DNA of 64,000 bases, taken from positions 434,001-498,000 of the forward strand of contig MU394066.1 of assembly GCA_022578605.1 (NCBI GenBank), given 5' to 3'. The translations under genes were made by a program, and so were the position numbers. The stretch's first letter is position 1; every line of letters starts with the position of its first letter. This document shows, in pieces, positions 11,957 through 25,328 of this stretch. The DNA comes from Camillea tinctor. Its lineage: Eukaryota; Ascomycota; Sordariomycetes; Xylariales; Xylariaceae. The notes under the pieces were generated by a model. That model did no database searches. It had not been told where the DNA came from and saw nothing but the letters and a program-made list of their open reading frames with translations.

Positions 11957-13949
11957 TACTTACGTACGCGTAAATAGCGCGACGGGAAAAGCAACAAAGC
12001 AAGAACCAAGAAAGAAAGTCGTTCGGCTGTCTATCGACTAATACGGCAAGTCCGATCGCGATCACGATCACGACCACGATGCACCCGTCATATCGTCCAT
12101 CCCGTATCAGAGAGAAAAAAGGCTCATAGGAGGAAATCTTCACCAGCTTCGAAGACCTAGCTCCATGCCCCCTCCCCCCCTCTCTGATGGGCTCAGGAAG
12201 TAAGTAGTGAGACAAGAAAAGGGGGGAATAAGGGGGAAAAGTATGGTTCTACAGAACCGGCAAAAAGGCACACGTCGCTTCGGCCCGGGTGTCGCACAAC
12301 GGGACCAGCAAGCTCCCTGCCTAATATACCTATACGAGGTGACCCGGCGGCCTGCCGGATGCAGGAGAGACAGCGACACGTCGGCGCGAACACGCAGTAA
12401 GGCGGCGCCACCGCAGGATAATGCGGGCCTCCTTTCCGCGTGTTACGTGAGTGTGCGCGTATGCCTCCTACCTACCTTTGCTTTTTTTTCTCTCTCCCCC
12501 TGCCGCTTTCTTGAAGAAAGAAAAATAGGGGGGAGGAGGGGGTGGTAGCCAGTGAGTAAGGGGTGCTAGGGCGAAAAAACGCAGAACACATGGTCTAGGC
12601 ATCGTGTATCTGCCCGCCAGATCCTGCCTACGTTGTTACGCAAGTCATCGTGCCGCGGATGGTTGCTCCGGGAGGGGAGGTAAACCGGGTCGGAGGCCGG
12701 GCGGGACGGCATGTGAGCTGTCAGTCTCGTCTGCGTGAAATAAGCTCCCCCTTTTCTTTTTTTCCCCCTGAGTAAAGTATGATGTTGAAGATGAAGGGGA
12801 AGAAAAAGCAAAAATCAAAGGAAAGAAGGCAAGAACTTGCGATACTGTACACAAGCGACATCTGAGGGCCCCGGGACCGAGGACGGAGTGCCGGCATAAG
12901 AGTAGGTAGGCAGACAGCTGCTCGCTTTTCAGGGGATGGTTCTTTGCTGCTAGGTATCTAACCGGCTGGTCATCCCGGAGAGTAGGCTTTCCCTTCCGCC
13001 ACTTCGTCCTCTACGCTGAAACTCGATTTACACCTGTCACTAGTATACTTCCCTAAGAAAATTTGTGTGGGTAGTCTGATGGAGAATCGAGCGTAATAGC
13101 TAAGAGGCAAGTACGGGGCAATAGAGCAGGTGGAAAGGAGAGGAGAGGAGAGGAGAAAGGGGGAGAGCTGTTCGTTGTGTACACTAACACATGGCCGCTA
13201 TCCACCTCATATAGAAGATAACCAGGATGGAACCACATAACCTATCTCCTCGAAGGTTTCAACCCATTTGCCTAACACGTTCCAGCTTGTCATCTTACCA
13301 TCGTGTATCTATCCTGCTACCGGCAGACTATCTCTAAGGAGATCTCCAATCTCTACATGGAAGATACCTACTTCTCCCCTTTACCCCTCTGCCGTTACTT
13401 GCCGAATATGAGGTTGAATGAAGCAGGAACAGATTCATCTGAGGGAGCACTGTCTTTCTTCAATATGAGATAAAACCTAACAGCAAGACACTCCGTTAAC
13501 CAGTCTCCCTGAGCAGTCAACCGAGAGAACGTTTGCCACAACAGATAGAGTCACATAAAACACAAGAGAACCTTCATGCTTGAGAGTTATAACCCATACT
13601 AAACTGAGTCCTCTGTCGACTATATGTGGTATAAGAGATAGTGGCTCTTTACTAGGGCTCACAACGATATATATAGTCCCAGCTAAGTTTCTCTTAAAAA
13701 TAAAACACCCTAGAATCATAAAACGATCTTTTTTACATGATATATTGATCCAAGTAATCTAGATATGAACACAGAGAGAAGAGGCCCCTCCTATCCCAAT
13801 TTTATTTTTTATAGTAACCGGTCATGCGTGCCATACTTTTCGTGCATCATCGTATCTCGTATGCGTAGTCTCTATCTATAACATTTCGCACCAACAATGC
13901 AAAAACAAAATCTCCCTTTTTTGGTAACCCAAGAAATATACAAGTAAGC

Positions 13950-13955
13950 GCGGGG

Positions 13956-13990
<35 letters not shown>

Positions 13991-14207
13991 CGCGGCCGGG
14001 CCGGGGGCGGGGGGGGGGGGGGGGGGGGGGGGGGGGGCGGGGGGGGGCGGCNNNNNNNNNNTCCTTTTTTTCTATTTTTCTTTTTCTATTTTTTTAAAAT
14101 TTACACCCAAAAAACAAAAAAAAAAAAAACTTTTTTTTTTTAACAAAAAAAAAAAAAAAAAAAAACCCCCCCCCCCCCCCCCCCCCCCACCACCACCACT
14201 CCCCATT
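13950..14207. other. Low-complexity sequence around an assembly gap
   Basis: Long G runs (about 13956-14050) lead into ten N at 14052-14061, then T-rich, A-rich and C-run sequence up to the stop codon of the Mcp1-like gene. Abrupt switches between homopolymers of different bases look like unreliable consensus at a contig join. The true spacing between the desert and the Mcp1-like gene is unknown. Confidence 0.85.
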
Positions 14208-15309
14208 CTAAGCAGCATAGCAGTATGACTTTACCTGGTTAACCAGGCCCACCGCATTCTCCCACACCTCCCCCCACGCCTGCCACATCCACCCGTACAT
14301 GCCATCATACACGCCGCCGAGCCAGCCATCCGCCCTCCCCGCCCTCGCCACCACGCCCAACCCGCCCGCGGCCCACGTCCCAGCTACCAGCGCAATCGCC
14401 GCGCGCAGCAGCCAGGCGGCGCGGCGCTGGCGCTTGCGCGCAGCCCGATCGACCGTGTTCCGGGCCCAGCCGGGCGGGGGCGCGAAGTCCATGAACTTGG
14501 CGGCGCCCCAGACCATGTGGCCGACGCCGACGGCGATGAGCAGCGAGTAGGCGGCCCAGGGCAGCTGGTCGAGCGTGGTGGCGAACCCGTGCGCGACGTA
14601 CTGCAGCCCCACGTTGGAGCTGTCGCCCTCGACGATGAGGGGCAGCACCCGGTTGACGAAGACGTGCGAGGCGAGGAGGGGCGCGAATACGTACCCCGAC
14701 AGCGCGACGTTGGTGAAGGCGGGCCACACGCGCGTGTGGCTGTTGGAGCGCGAGGACGACGACGACGACGAGGTGGAGGAGTGGTGCAGTGCCCACATGC
14801 CCGGCGTGGCACCCCCGTAGTAGCGGGTGATGTTCTGGCGGCGGCGGATGAGGCGGAGGGCGATGCCGGAGGTGATGTGGGCGAGGATGGGGAGGCCGAC
14901 GAGGAGGGGCTCGGTGAAGGTGGTCTGGTATAGTTCGCGGGTCAGGAGGAGGAAAGGCTCGGAGTAGGGAAGAGAACGGTAGATCAACGGGATGATGGCC
15001 GTGTTAGTGAGATGCAGGCCGGTGAAGAAGCCAAAGGTATATGCGGAGTAGCGTTGTATGCGGGTGACTGCATGGTATATTAGCATTGGTAAGTGGCTGC
15101 GAGGCTAGGGAGATCGGAGGATGTGGTTTGTATAACCCACGGTAGTAAATAGGACCACGACGACTCCCGCTCAGTCCTAGAGAAGCCGTCGAGGAAGATG
15201 TCGGTTTCTCATTGGGAAGAGGAGGGAGTTCCTTCTCGTAGATGGAAGCATTGTCCATGGGGGTCGGATCCAGGTGAAGCAAGGAGATTAGGGTCTCCTG
15301 CGACGCCAT
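14208..15309 (-). CDS. Mcp1-like mitochondrial outer-membrane protein (DUF1691)
   Basis: Exons 15309-15141 and 15067-14208, joined across a 73-nt GTGGGT...GCAG intron, give 342 residues. The junction creates IYYLTRIQRYSAYTF, a strongly conserved stretch at the start of the transmembrane domain. Five hydrophobic segments follow, with histidines in or beside them (HLTNT, HITSG, ASHVF, AHGFATT, GHMVWG), as expected for the Mcp1 family. In yeast Mcp1 was found as a multicopy suppressor of ERMES (Mdm10) loss and acts in mitochondrial lipid homeostasis. The start at 15309 (MASQETL) is chosen because it fits the family N-terminus and has a good context; an in-frame ATG at 15339 would add ten residues. 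Coding GC is high in the 3' two-thirds, and the stop lies directly beside doubtful gap sequence. Confidence 0.88.
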
Positions 15310-16021
15310 GGGATTTAGGATATGGTGATCTCGTGGCATCTTGAACAGAGTGCCACGAGAGATCGCAACGACCTTCCACTCTTAAAGGTTTTGATGTAAG
15401 CCAGAATAAAAATAAATCAATAAATAAAAACAGCAATATGCAGATATGTACTATGAAGAAAATTGATAAGAAATGACAAGAAATAAGAAGAAGGGGGAGA
15501 CAGAGAAAGAGAGAGAGAAATGCACGCCAGATTAGGGAATAGCTTCATGTAAGCGATTCATATCATTTGTTGAGATCAATATTTTTTTTGTGAGAGCTCG
15601 GATTTCTATGGACTTACCTAAAGACTAATAAGTTAGTAACCAAAAAATTGGTTTAGGTAGTACCTTCAGTGCCCCGCGACTTCCCCCCCAAAGCTGCAAA
15701 TTCCTACTGCCCACATCGTCATTACCATTCCTTTCACTAAGGTTGGACCTATCATCATTCTTGGATTTTTCATCACTACCAGAAACAACTGGAGCCTACC
15801 TAAGTTTATAGTTTATGTACCTGGGGGATGGGACCTTCCACCTTCTAGCTTCACACCAAAGACTCAACAGTAAAAAGGCCGACACTCCGATATCGATATC
15901 TCCAGCGGGTAGATAGTACTCTCTATTATCTACCTACTAAGTTAGCTATCTAGTACTTAAAACCTACCTAAAACCTTAGGTACACAATTGAAAAACATAA
16001 GACAACCAATTTGAACCCAAG
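15310..16021. other. Divergent promoter region
   Basis: Some 700 bp lie between the starts of the leftward Mcp1-like gene and the rightward zinc-finger gene. There are several TACCTAA/TTAGGTA-type strings at 15650-15980. No coding sequence is seen. Confidence 0.6.
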
Positions 16022-16649
16022 ATGCCTCCAGTAAGCCTTTGATAAAACAAACAATACCGTGATCCTGGTTTCCATAAAATAGAAAAAGAGTAAAACTAAT
16101 CGAGATGCACCGAATCAACAGCGACACCAAACCCTCCCTCCCGCGCAGACCTCCTCGGCTCGCGCCGCCTTGCAATCCTTCTACTGCGACCTCTGCTCCA
16201 AGGGCTACTCGCGAATGAACGACTATGAAGCTCATCTGGGCAGCTACGATCACAGCCACCGCCAGCGCATGAAGGACATGAAGCAGATGGTTAAAGACCC
16301 GACAGCCGGAGCACGAGCGAGGAAGGCTGAAGCTAAGGCCGATGGGCTCATCAGCATCAAGCTGGGCGATGCCAATAATACTAGTAACAATAGTGGTAGC
16401 GGTGGTGGTGCTGCAGGAGGGGGTTTTAAGAAGGGAGGGTTTAAAAAGTCAGGCTTCAAGAGCGCATTTGCGCCCACCGGCAGCGGTGGCAGTGGTGGTG
16501 CTAACACAGCAGAAGACGATAGCAAAGATGGGGGGAAAGCAGCACCGCCCAGCAGGGAGGAGAAAGCGATTCTACGGGATGAGAATGCAGAGAGCGACAC
16601 GGAAGACGAAGGGTACGAAGTCTACAATCCACGGTTTCCTACCGATTAA
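16022..16649 (+). CDS. Small C2H2 zinc-finger protein
   Basis: A nine-base first coding exon (16022-16030, Met-Pro-Pro) is followed by a 118-nt GTAAGC...GCAG intron and exon 16149-16649, giving 169 residues. The first exon is inferred because the main frame has no ATG before the finger. One zinc finger is visible: C16, C19, H32, H38 within YCDLCSKGYSR and YEAHLGSYDH. The following HRQRMKDMKQM stretch resembles the finger of the GPATCH8/ZNF804 type, which suggests a nucleic-acid or RNA-processing role. The middle is Gly/Ser/Lys-rich and probably disordered, and the C-terminus is acidic, ending YNPRFPTD. No function can be assigned with certainty. It is divergent from the Mcp1-like gene. Confidence 0.82.
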
Positions 16650-18446
16650 ATGCGACGCGTCCAAGATGAAGAGAACCAATAAGCAAGAAATCACCACCGC
16701 GATGATGATGCATCCTACAACACACGCGCATATCATAGCACTGCCAAGCCCAAAGATAGTCGCGATGGGTAGTCTGGAGACCATAGTCTAGGTAATCACC
16801 ACGTATATCTCGACCGACCGACCGAACCATCAGGCCGAAACCTTGAGAGGGACACGATTACGCGGTATAATACTACCTAGTAGCTTCAAAGAGTAGAGGT
16901 CAAGCGACTGGTCGAGATGGGGGGGGAGTCCTGATCCGCAACAGACATAGCACGCGAGCATAGAGGTAGACGGCGCGTCAAGATGCGATGCGGGCCACTC
17001 CGTACGTGGAAATGAAAAAACTCAACACCAAGTTCGTATTCATGTGCAGAAACTTGCCTTTAGAAACAAGCTTTGGCAGGAATGGTACAGACGGAATTTT
17101 TGGTAAATTAGATAGCTACATAGAGACCCAAGATGCTGCTACATACATGATTGCTGCTACTCAATAGCACAGCGTAAGATGTAACTCGGACTTCATCTCC
17201 GAACCACATAATACGAACACCCCAAATAGAAAATATATCCAGTTCTTCGCATGCTTTCATAACACTCTGAAATGGCAGTGCCAACGTACAGAATCATAGC
17301 GATACAATCATGGTACCAAGTTGCAGCATGCAAAACAGTGGTGGATGTTACGCTTACGATACACAAAATGTCACGATAAAAAATTTCTTCTTCAACTCGC
17401 TCCGTGCAGGACCGAAAAGCTGATGAAAAAAAGAGACATCTCTAAAAGAAAAGGGTTCCAAAAATTCCTTACCCGGCCGAAGCCAAGTAAGAGTGGTCAT
17501 AGTATAGTTTTCAACTAGCAAAAACACGCACTCGGATTGCTCCTCATTGTGACGCGTAAAGCCCGTGCACTAGGATGAAGAAGAAAAGAAGAAGAGGAAA
17601 AGGGAATCTTCGATTCCAAGGGCAGGGAGCTCAGGTATTTATACCGCCGGGGGTGACTGGTTTGCTTGCTACGCTAACCTGGGCGGTGGGGTTGGGCAGT
17701 ATGTACGAAAGTACATTACTACACTAAGTGTAGGGCTAGTGGGGCTCACCAAGTGACTAGGTTAGACCCGGCAGAACTTGGTGTTGGCGGTCAACTCCGC
17801 GCAGGGGCCACCTGGCACATCTCTCCTGCCGAAATTATTTTCCGCTTAGTTATGTAAGTATCTACGTATCTACTCCGTTAAGTACCTTGGTTAGGTACGT
17901 ACCTACGGATAGATTTGACTTGACCACAGAAGGCTTCTGCCGCTCTTCTGCCGATTGAGTTTGGAATGGAGACTTGGAACAGCCTGCCAAGGTACCGCTC
18001 TCTACCTTATCTACGTTATTATTGGGCAAGTGGCCGCGAGTTGCACTTGATTGGGTCGAAGGCTTCTAGAAATCTAATAAATAACGTTTTCTCGTTTAGT
18101 AATCCGCGATTTCCCACAATTAAATCAGAAGATTGGGAGGCACTGTACGGAATATGGAAAGGGGCCAAAAAGGACGGTCGCTGGAGAAGAGCTAGGGTTT
18201 TTGCAGGTGGGCGCGGGCGGGGAGGACTTACTCTATTCCTACCCATCCTAGCTGAACCCAGCCCACACTAAAATGGCGGGTGTACACTAGGTACTCCGGT
18301 ACCTTACTAAATAAACCAAACCAACCAATCTGGGTTTAGGTATATTCCTCCTCTGAACATCAATTAAATCACTGATGCACAAGAAGAGAAAAAGAAAAGT
18401 TACCCGCAATATGCAACAAAGAGGAGAAACGAACGAGAAGAAGAAG

Positions 18447-18474
<28 letters not shown>
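18447..18474 (+). repeat. 28-base A run
   Basis: Uninterrupted adenines preceded by AAG repeats. The exact length is likely uncertain in the assembly. Confidence 0.8.
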
Positions 18475-18478
<4 letters not shown>

Positions 18479-21400
18479 GCGCAAAAGTACATAGTATCTG
18501 CAGGAACGAGATTCATGCATTTAAGGTAAAACACCAATAAGGGAATTGATTATCCATATTTTTTTTGTTCTCTTAACAACAACCCTGACAAATGCTAAAA
18601 CCGATCGTTAGGTGGGTTTATGAGGCAGGTGGATATTCACTAATACATTACATAGGATGGGACGAATTGGCTTATAACTGGGTTCAACTTACACTAGGTA
18701 CTACCTACGACTGACTAACACAGAAAAAAAAAAAAAAGACTATTAAGAAAAAGAAGGATTAAATAATCTAACCAACCACAACCCCTGACTTTAGCATCTT
18801 TTTTTATTTATTATTTTCTTTTTTAATTTTTAATTTTTCAAATATTTTCCCCGAGTGGGCGAGCATAAAACACAGGAACAAGGGGATAACAATACCTATG
18901 TATGGCACGGTGGACGGCGACATCTCTGCTTGTCTCATATCTCTCTCCTTCTCTCTGCCCTGCCCCGTCTTATGCCTCCCTCCCCTCCCCCCATTTCGCA
19001 TACCCAGACCATCACCATCCTTGGCTCGCACTGTCCTCGTCCGATCTGTGTCCCCGTAGAATCGGGACGGATGGTTACAGTAATTTTGGAGCGAACCGGG
19101 GGGACAGGGCACGGGCTTTTGGTACTTCCTTTCCTGTCCCCCCTTCCCTATAACTTACCAGGTATTGTAAGAAGGGAGGGGGAGGGAGGGCGAAGGAGCA
19201 CATCGAACTCTGTTTCTCTGGATCGGCGATAATGTTAGATAGATTAGGTAGGGAAAGATGGGGGGGCTGCTTGAGGGTGGAGAGGAAAGGAGGAGGAGGA
19301 CCAGGGGACAGAAGAAGAAGAGAAGAAGAGAAAGAGAGTGGGAGTGAGGACTGGATCATGATGAAGAACAGGAATAAGAAGAGGGTCCCCCTCCTCGAAA
19401 ATCAACCTAACTCAAATCCCCCAGTCCCGGTTTCGATCGACCGGTTGACCGGTTTACTTGGTAGGTAGGTCGGGTAGTTTTCCTCCTTCCCTCCCCCCCC
19501 TTTTTTGGAGGGTTGGTTTTGAGTTCTGGTTTTACTGGTTATGTTTTATTTTCTCCTTTTCTTTCTTTTCGGCTTCTCGAAATCCAGAAGATAGTTCAGT
19601 TTGGTAGGTTTATTACGCGTTAATGACATTTAATCTTAAATGCTTATATCCAAGCATTGATTTTCTCTTTTTTTCTTGTTAGTTTCTATATATATCTATA
19701 CTTACCTAGGATATATATATTATGCCGTTGTATATACCATATCGTTATATAGGAGCCCATCGAAATCGCATCCACTTCAATTCGTTCATATGGCGTGACT
19801 TTTTTTTTCTCTTAATCAACCCCCCCTTCCCTGCCCTCCCGGCACACACCCCCTTCGGCTTCTTCGCCGTGCTGGCTGCCGTGCCCGTGTGCCCTCACAC
19901 CCCTCCTTCACCGGCTGCTACCGAGCACGGGACACCCTCACTCACGATCCCGGGATACGGCAGGGGCTCATATTATCTCAGGGTATAATATAATATGCAG
20001 AAGTACATTTGCAGGGGAAGAGGGGAGGGTGGAAACAAAAAGAGTACCACGAGAGAGATGGGTAATAAAGAGGAGACAGGAATGATCTTCCAATTTTATC
20101 TTGTCAACCAACAAACAATATTGCCTTTTTTCTATTTATTTTCGTCCTTTTGTTCTAGTAATAAATGTCGTGTATGTAATGTAGGTAGGTGCGTAAAAGC
20201 TGATCTTCTCTGTTATTACCTATATAACTCCATAGAAATATGATGTATTTCGTATAGTAGTAAGTGCTCCATACGCATGTGAAGTGTTATATATCGCGCG
20301 TTACCCACTCACTCAACCCAAACCACACCCTCAAAGAACCCGCCCGTCCACATATCATAACCAGCCATCTCTCATCTCTGTATATGCCTCCCATGTAGGT
20401 TATGCATGTTCATGTATGTTGGTAGTAGGGTAGGATACATAGGTATCCAATTCAGCCCAGCCAAGCATTTTCTTTCTGCTTCATCATATCCACCCACTCG
20501 TTGATGGTAACATGACGTTGGGATCGTATGGAATCGCAACCTCCACCTCTCACCCAGTAACGGTTGGTAGCAGTGCAGCGTAGTAGATAACTTGCTTGTG
20601 TCTGTGCTGATATAGAGCCGGTCCATCGAGTACCACGTCGCAATTAGGAACAGCACATATTGTTTTCTTAGCTGCAGAAAGAAAACCCAGAATACCAAAT
20701 ACATGGAAAAAAGAGGATGTTTCAAATACCCAAAGTAACCCTACGCACATACGTACATACCTACATGCATACATGCATACATACGTCGTACATGATCCAT
20801 TCATGTTTCTTGGGTCCTTTTGCTACATACTATATTCCCTGACACATGTGTATACCCTTTTTTTTTAGTTGTATAGTATCCATATTTGCCTATGTATAGT
20901 GGGACCGATGTAGACAGACTCTCTACACCAAACCAAATCGAGACCTCCAAACCCCCATTCTAACACTGATTAGGTAAACATCGCGATAGTACGCAGTTCT
21001 ACACACAACCAACAACACCACCACCACCACCTCTTCCCCCTACACTAGCTATGTAGGATCCTAGGTTAGGTAATTTACCAGAGCCACGGGGAGGCGCGAG
21101 CTTCCGTCCGTCCCGCCCTTCGCATCTAACCGTAGGCAGGTAGTGGAAGCGTGGATTAGGATATATGCAGTGTAGTATAACCCATAGTAGCCGTGATTAG
21201 CGAGAGGAAAATAATAAAAAAAGGAAAATGCTACATCAATATAACACATTTGATTTCCTTTCCTCTCTAATTAAGCTAACCTTAGCACGCTGTCGTCGCG
21301 TTCCTATCTATCCGCTGGGGCTGGTAGGCAAATTACATTATGGTGGTATTGTGTAGGTATGTACGATGGACACATGTACGTACGCCGATCCCGCAGCCCC

Positions 21401-22140
21401 TGGTAATTCCTGGGCAGCCAGCACGTGGTTTGGTGTTTCTCTCTTCCTTCGCAAATCACTGCCCTTTTGTGAAATGCTGCTCCCCTTCTCCTTCTCCCCA
21501 ATAACCCGTACAAGCTCCAACCCCTACCTTGCGTAGTAAAGTAATAAGGTACTATTGAAAGAGAAGAAGATGACGGAGGCAGCCTGGCATGGGTAACAAG
21601 GACACGCGCGTGGCCTGGTAATTATTGTATGTATGTACGCTATGTTGGAGCTGGGGGGCCTTCCTCCCGGTCGAAGTAAGTAGGAATGCCGTATGCGGTA
21701 ATGCTGGATCTTTATTGATCCATTGTTACCTCCACTGTTTCCTCTCTCCAATAGTTCCTCTCCCGAAAGAGAGAGCGAGGTCAACCGTGTACATCACATA
21801 CCGTCATGATATGCCCTGTTTTAGACCGCACATGATTCATTCAATTTTTTTCTTCTTTTTCCCCTGTCGACCCCTCGATGGAGTAACAAACATCCCCGGT
21901 AACGGGACTTTACTATTGCTCGCTCTCGTTTCGACTTAACCGATTCTTACTTGGCGTTTCGTTGCTCCATTGCAAATACGACGTGCACACGTTTATTTTT
22001 AATCCCGCTACAGAGAGAGCGCGTTACTTGCTATTCAGAACGGTTTAGGTAGATACCTAGGTAGTGAATATGCATTGTGCTGCGTAAATTCTGAGGGAAA
22101 CTGCAGGCACATATTAGATACGCGCATTTATCATAGCATA

Positions 22141-22160
22141 CCTAACCTAACCTAACCTAC
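22141..22160 (+). repeat. CCTAA pentamer array, about four units
   Basis: Three CCTAA units followed by CCTAC. It resembles a degenerate telomere-like word but is not the fungal TTAGGG unit, and genes lie on both sides. Confidence 0.7.
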
Positions 22161-22942
22161 AGAGTAATTGGTAACGACCTCGGGGCTACAGGGTGCCCGC
22201 CGCCCCGGGAAGCGACATAGCACAAAGCACATCATAACGCAAGGGAGAGAGGTTACCGTCGGACAAGGCATGTAGGTTATGTAGGGTTGGTAGCGGTTTT
22301 ATGTAGTTGTAGCGCAGTGTAGCGTATCGCCACTGATGCTATGCTATCATCCACACATATGTCCATTGCATATGTATGTGCTATGCGTTTAGACATACGC
22401 CCCCGTAGCTCACGTTTTCTCGCACGCCCTCGCTCTAAAGTAACTACCTACTACGACACCGGGCTGGATGGGATGGGAAGGGGGGTCACATAACCTACGT
22501 TTGCCAGGTTTACTATGTAGGTAGGTATGTATGTAGTATGTATGGCCTCGTAACATACGTGTGTGTGTGTGCCTTGTTTGCGGTCAAGACGGGGGGGATG
22601 GGAAAAGGCAACGAGAAGAGCACTTGCATAGCGGTTCGGATGTGTTTCCCAAAATCGATACCTAATACTAAATAGTGTATGCACAAGATGCCATGGACCT
22701 ACGAAGGTGGGCGAAAGTTGACCTACGTGGGTATGAGTTGCGTCCGCGGAGGGAAAAGACATGATAGCCCAGGCAATAGCGTACACTACTGGGTAGATAG
22801 ATAGGTGGTGGTGTATGTAGGAAGGAAGGGGGCATTGAAAGAGAGATCCCAGCGAGGCGGGGACACGGGAACGGGTACGGGACGGCGAGACATGGTGCAA
22901 TCCCATGTGGTTTACTGTAGACAGATACATTACATACGCATG

Positions 22943-22963
22943 CATACATACATACATACATAC
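22943..22963 (+). repeat. (CATA)n microsatellite
   Basis: About five CATA units. Similar shorter arrays occur near 20.75 kb, 33.73 kb and 50.21 kb. Confidence 0.8.
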
Positions 22964-25019
22964 AGTCGAACGATGAAGAAAAAGGCAGCTCGGCCGGGGC
23001 ACCGGTGAGGGGGTCCAAGAGCAGAGCGGCGGGACTACGGCCTTAGGACTTTAGCGGCAATCTGCATAACCTACCCCAACTGCCGGTATACCCTCCTGGA
23101 AGAGGGGCCATCTTGTCATTTTTATTGAGTGATCTATCGAATTGCCATCGTTGTCGTCGCCGATGGGGATTTGGGCGGAGGTTGTAAACCCTCGTCGTCT
23201 TCGATTATTCGGTAAAAACTAACACTTTATCGACACTAGGGCTGGACGCATAAACAAAAGACTTGCTTGACCTCGGTAGGTGGGTAGGAGGTAGTACATA
23301 GATAGTTTAGCTAGCTTCCCATGCCCTGCCTGGTATCGTAGCTACCCGGTCTCGACTTACGTACCCTGGATATAAGACGAAAGGAAGAAGAAAGTCGGCA
23401 ATAACTACTGTTTAGTAAAAGGTCCTAAGCGAAAAAGAAAATGTAAAACGTAATTCAATGCTTTGCATGCAATGCAGGCGTGCGTGTTGATGTTGGTTTC
23501 AGATGATCAAGGTATAAACGGTACAATGATGGACCATTTACTAGGTTTCTCGGTGAGATTTCGTTCCTTTTTTTGCTTCGCTTTTGCTAAATGTCGCCGA
23601 GGTTGATTATTTATTCTTCACATATCGAAAGTACATAGGAGCCACTTTTTCCCGGTTGTTGTTGGTTCAGTAATTGTACATACAGGGCCGATTGATCCGA
23701 TTGATCCGTATATTAGGTGTTATTGATCTGTGTAGTTAGAAATTAGATAATAAAGAGATAAAAACTCAGGTTTCACGATAATCATTTTCGTTGTAAAGCA
23801 ATTTAGCGGTAGACATGGGTACTAGGCAAGTTTTAACTTGCAGCCGTGATTGATGCCAAGAGATCTATGGCATAGGTTATAGTCGAGATCGGGACTGACA
23901 TCTGCTGTGGTGAGGTCCGAATAAGCTCAGATTGTCGTCCAACTACCGTTGCACTACCGTCTGACACACCTATATGGGATGGACGCAATCGTTAGCTGGT
24001 TGGTTGAATGTGTGTGATAATAAGGTCCCCTTCTAATCCAGGTAATGGGACGTATGTTTCTTATCATTGCGCCGATCAGCTGGCTCAAGGAGTTACTTTG
24101 GAGTATGCTCGATTATGTTCTGTAAGCATGCCTATGTTCTCAGTGGTGCATTCTCTGTACTGCGGACATGCCAAATATACAATCATTGGAACGCCAAAAT
24201 CGGAACAGTCCCAAATAAATATGTTTTGCTGTTTTACAAAGATGCGTGTTACTATGTTAAATTTCGGGGAATTTCTCACACGCCTCTTTGGTCAACCACA
24301 TAATAGTACGAGGTCTCACCACAATTCCCCAAACAGGAAGGCCGAAACGCTCCTAAGTCCAGTTAACGGCCGTCCCCGTAACCAGGAACGCGGGACGTCA
24401 AGAAAAGTAAATATAACTATAGTAGATATACACAAGCACATCTTGAGAGATGTTGTGTCACTTTGAGAAGCCAGGGCAACCTATGTAAGTCTCCTGGGAT
24501 GAAGCCGGTAAGTTGGAATCTCAGATCTGTCAATCGTACATACGGACAACTTAATCGGTAGATAGATTAATTGTGATGGCGATTGTGATAATAATAGCGG
24601 AGATCACGCAGATACCAAATACATGGGAATTAGACTATCAAATTGTATTCACAATCATCTCTGCACACCTAACACTACTTACGTTCAACATTTATAGCCT
24701 ATATATATTTATATCAATATCTCCTGACCAATTGTGTGTATTTCACCTACTTATTTTCTTTAATATGTATGTATTATATAGTGTTGTTTAGGTAAGCTGG
24801 CAGGCGACTAAAAAGAGGGGCTGCTTGGAGGAAGGTTCCAAGTTAGCCATGCTTAGTAAGAGTATAGCATGCTATACTGGTATGAATATATTCAAAAGCA
24901 ACATTATAACCCGGATGAAATCAACCTATTGGCCAGAGATCTGATTGTTTACTGGTATTGCTGACCCTGTAGTCAAATCCAATGCCGTCATCATATTACC
25001 CCTCCTTCCAACTATTATT

Positions 25020-25328
25020 TTACCCCAACTTATAAGTCTTGCAGTAAACACACCATGTGATATCCTTTTTTGTCTTGTCTTGAGAGATCTCCGATTTCCC
25101 CTCATCATTGACTGCATGCAGTAGCTCGAGACCGGAAGCAATCGAATTGACGGCGACGGCACAAAATTTTCCATTGTATACCTCAATAGGGACAATAAGC
25201 ATCGATTCTTCCGGTGCGGGGTATTGTTTTCTTGAGAAGTCAAAGCCCTGATTCGCTGAAACCTAAGACCTATGTTCTAGTTTGTAAACTTGTAATGCGG
25301 TGAGAAGCTTCGCTCGGGCTTCATTCAT
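25020..25328 (-). pseudogene. Broken ORF of unknown family, one in-frame stop
   Basis: From an ATG at 25328 a frame of 21 codons (MNEARAKLLTALQVYKLEHR and one more) meets a TAG at 25263-25265. The same frame then continues for about 80 codons of protein-like sequence to TAA at 25020, including EESMLIVPIEVYNGKFCAV and NSIASGLELLHAVNDEG. The composition looks coding on both sides of the TAG, so this may be a decayed gene or an exon pair whose junction I cannot place. I do not recognise the family. It lies divergently upstream of the CE16-type esterase, and its 5' end would overlap that gene's promoter. Confidence 0.35.

Larger units (their letters stand above)
7430..13949. other. Gene desert upstream of the ABC transporter
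   Basis: About 6.5 kb with no supportable gene on either strand. It holds scattered TAGGTA/ACCTACCT strings, microsatellites, two perfect palindromes near 10.15-10.23 kb, a G-rich tract at 8.5 kb and a more GC-rich, CT-rich block at about 11.6-13.2 kb. ORFs there are short, overlap on both strands and are low complexity. A non-coding transcript or a long untranslated leader cannot be excluded from sequence alone. Confidence 0.5.
16650..25019. other. Second gene desert
   Basis: More than 8 kb without a supportable gene. It contains poly(A), polypyrimidine and polypurine blocks (18.4, 18.8, 19.1-19.5 kb), CATA-type microsatellites, and many TAGGTAGG strings. The longest ORF, 24008-24466 (+, 152 codons), shows no recognisable domain. 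The size could fit long untranslated or non-coding transcripts or decayed repeats, but nothing in the sequence decides this. Confidence 0.5.

Noticed and set aside
18287..18520. ORF with a poly-Phe stretch
   Set aside because: Produced by translating the 28-base A run on the opposite strand.
22141..22160. Telomere remnant
   Set aside because: The unit is CCTAA rather than CCCTAA, only about four copies, and genes lie on both sides.
22451..23018. Two overlapping leftward ORFs of 183 and 116 codons
   Set aside because: They read through CATA and GTAG repeats in two frames, giving MYVCMY/THTHV-type low-complexity protein.
24008..24466. 152-codon plus-strand ORF, the longest in the second desert
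   Set aside because: No domain, odd composition, no splice partner and stops close by in homologous-looking frames; length is within chance expectation for 8 kb.
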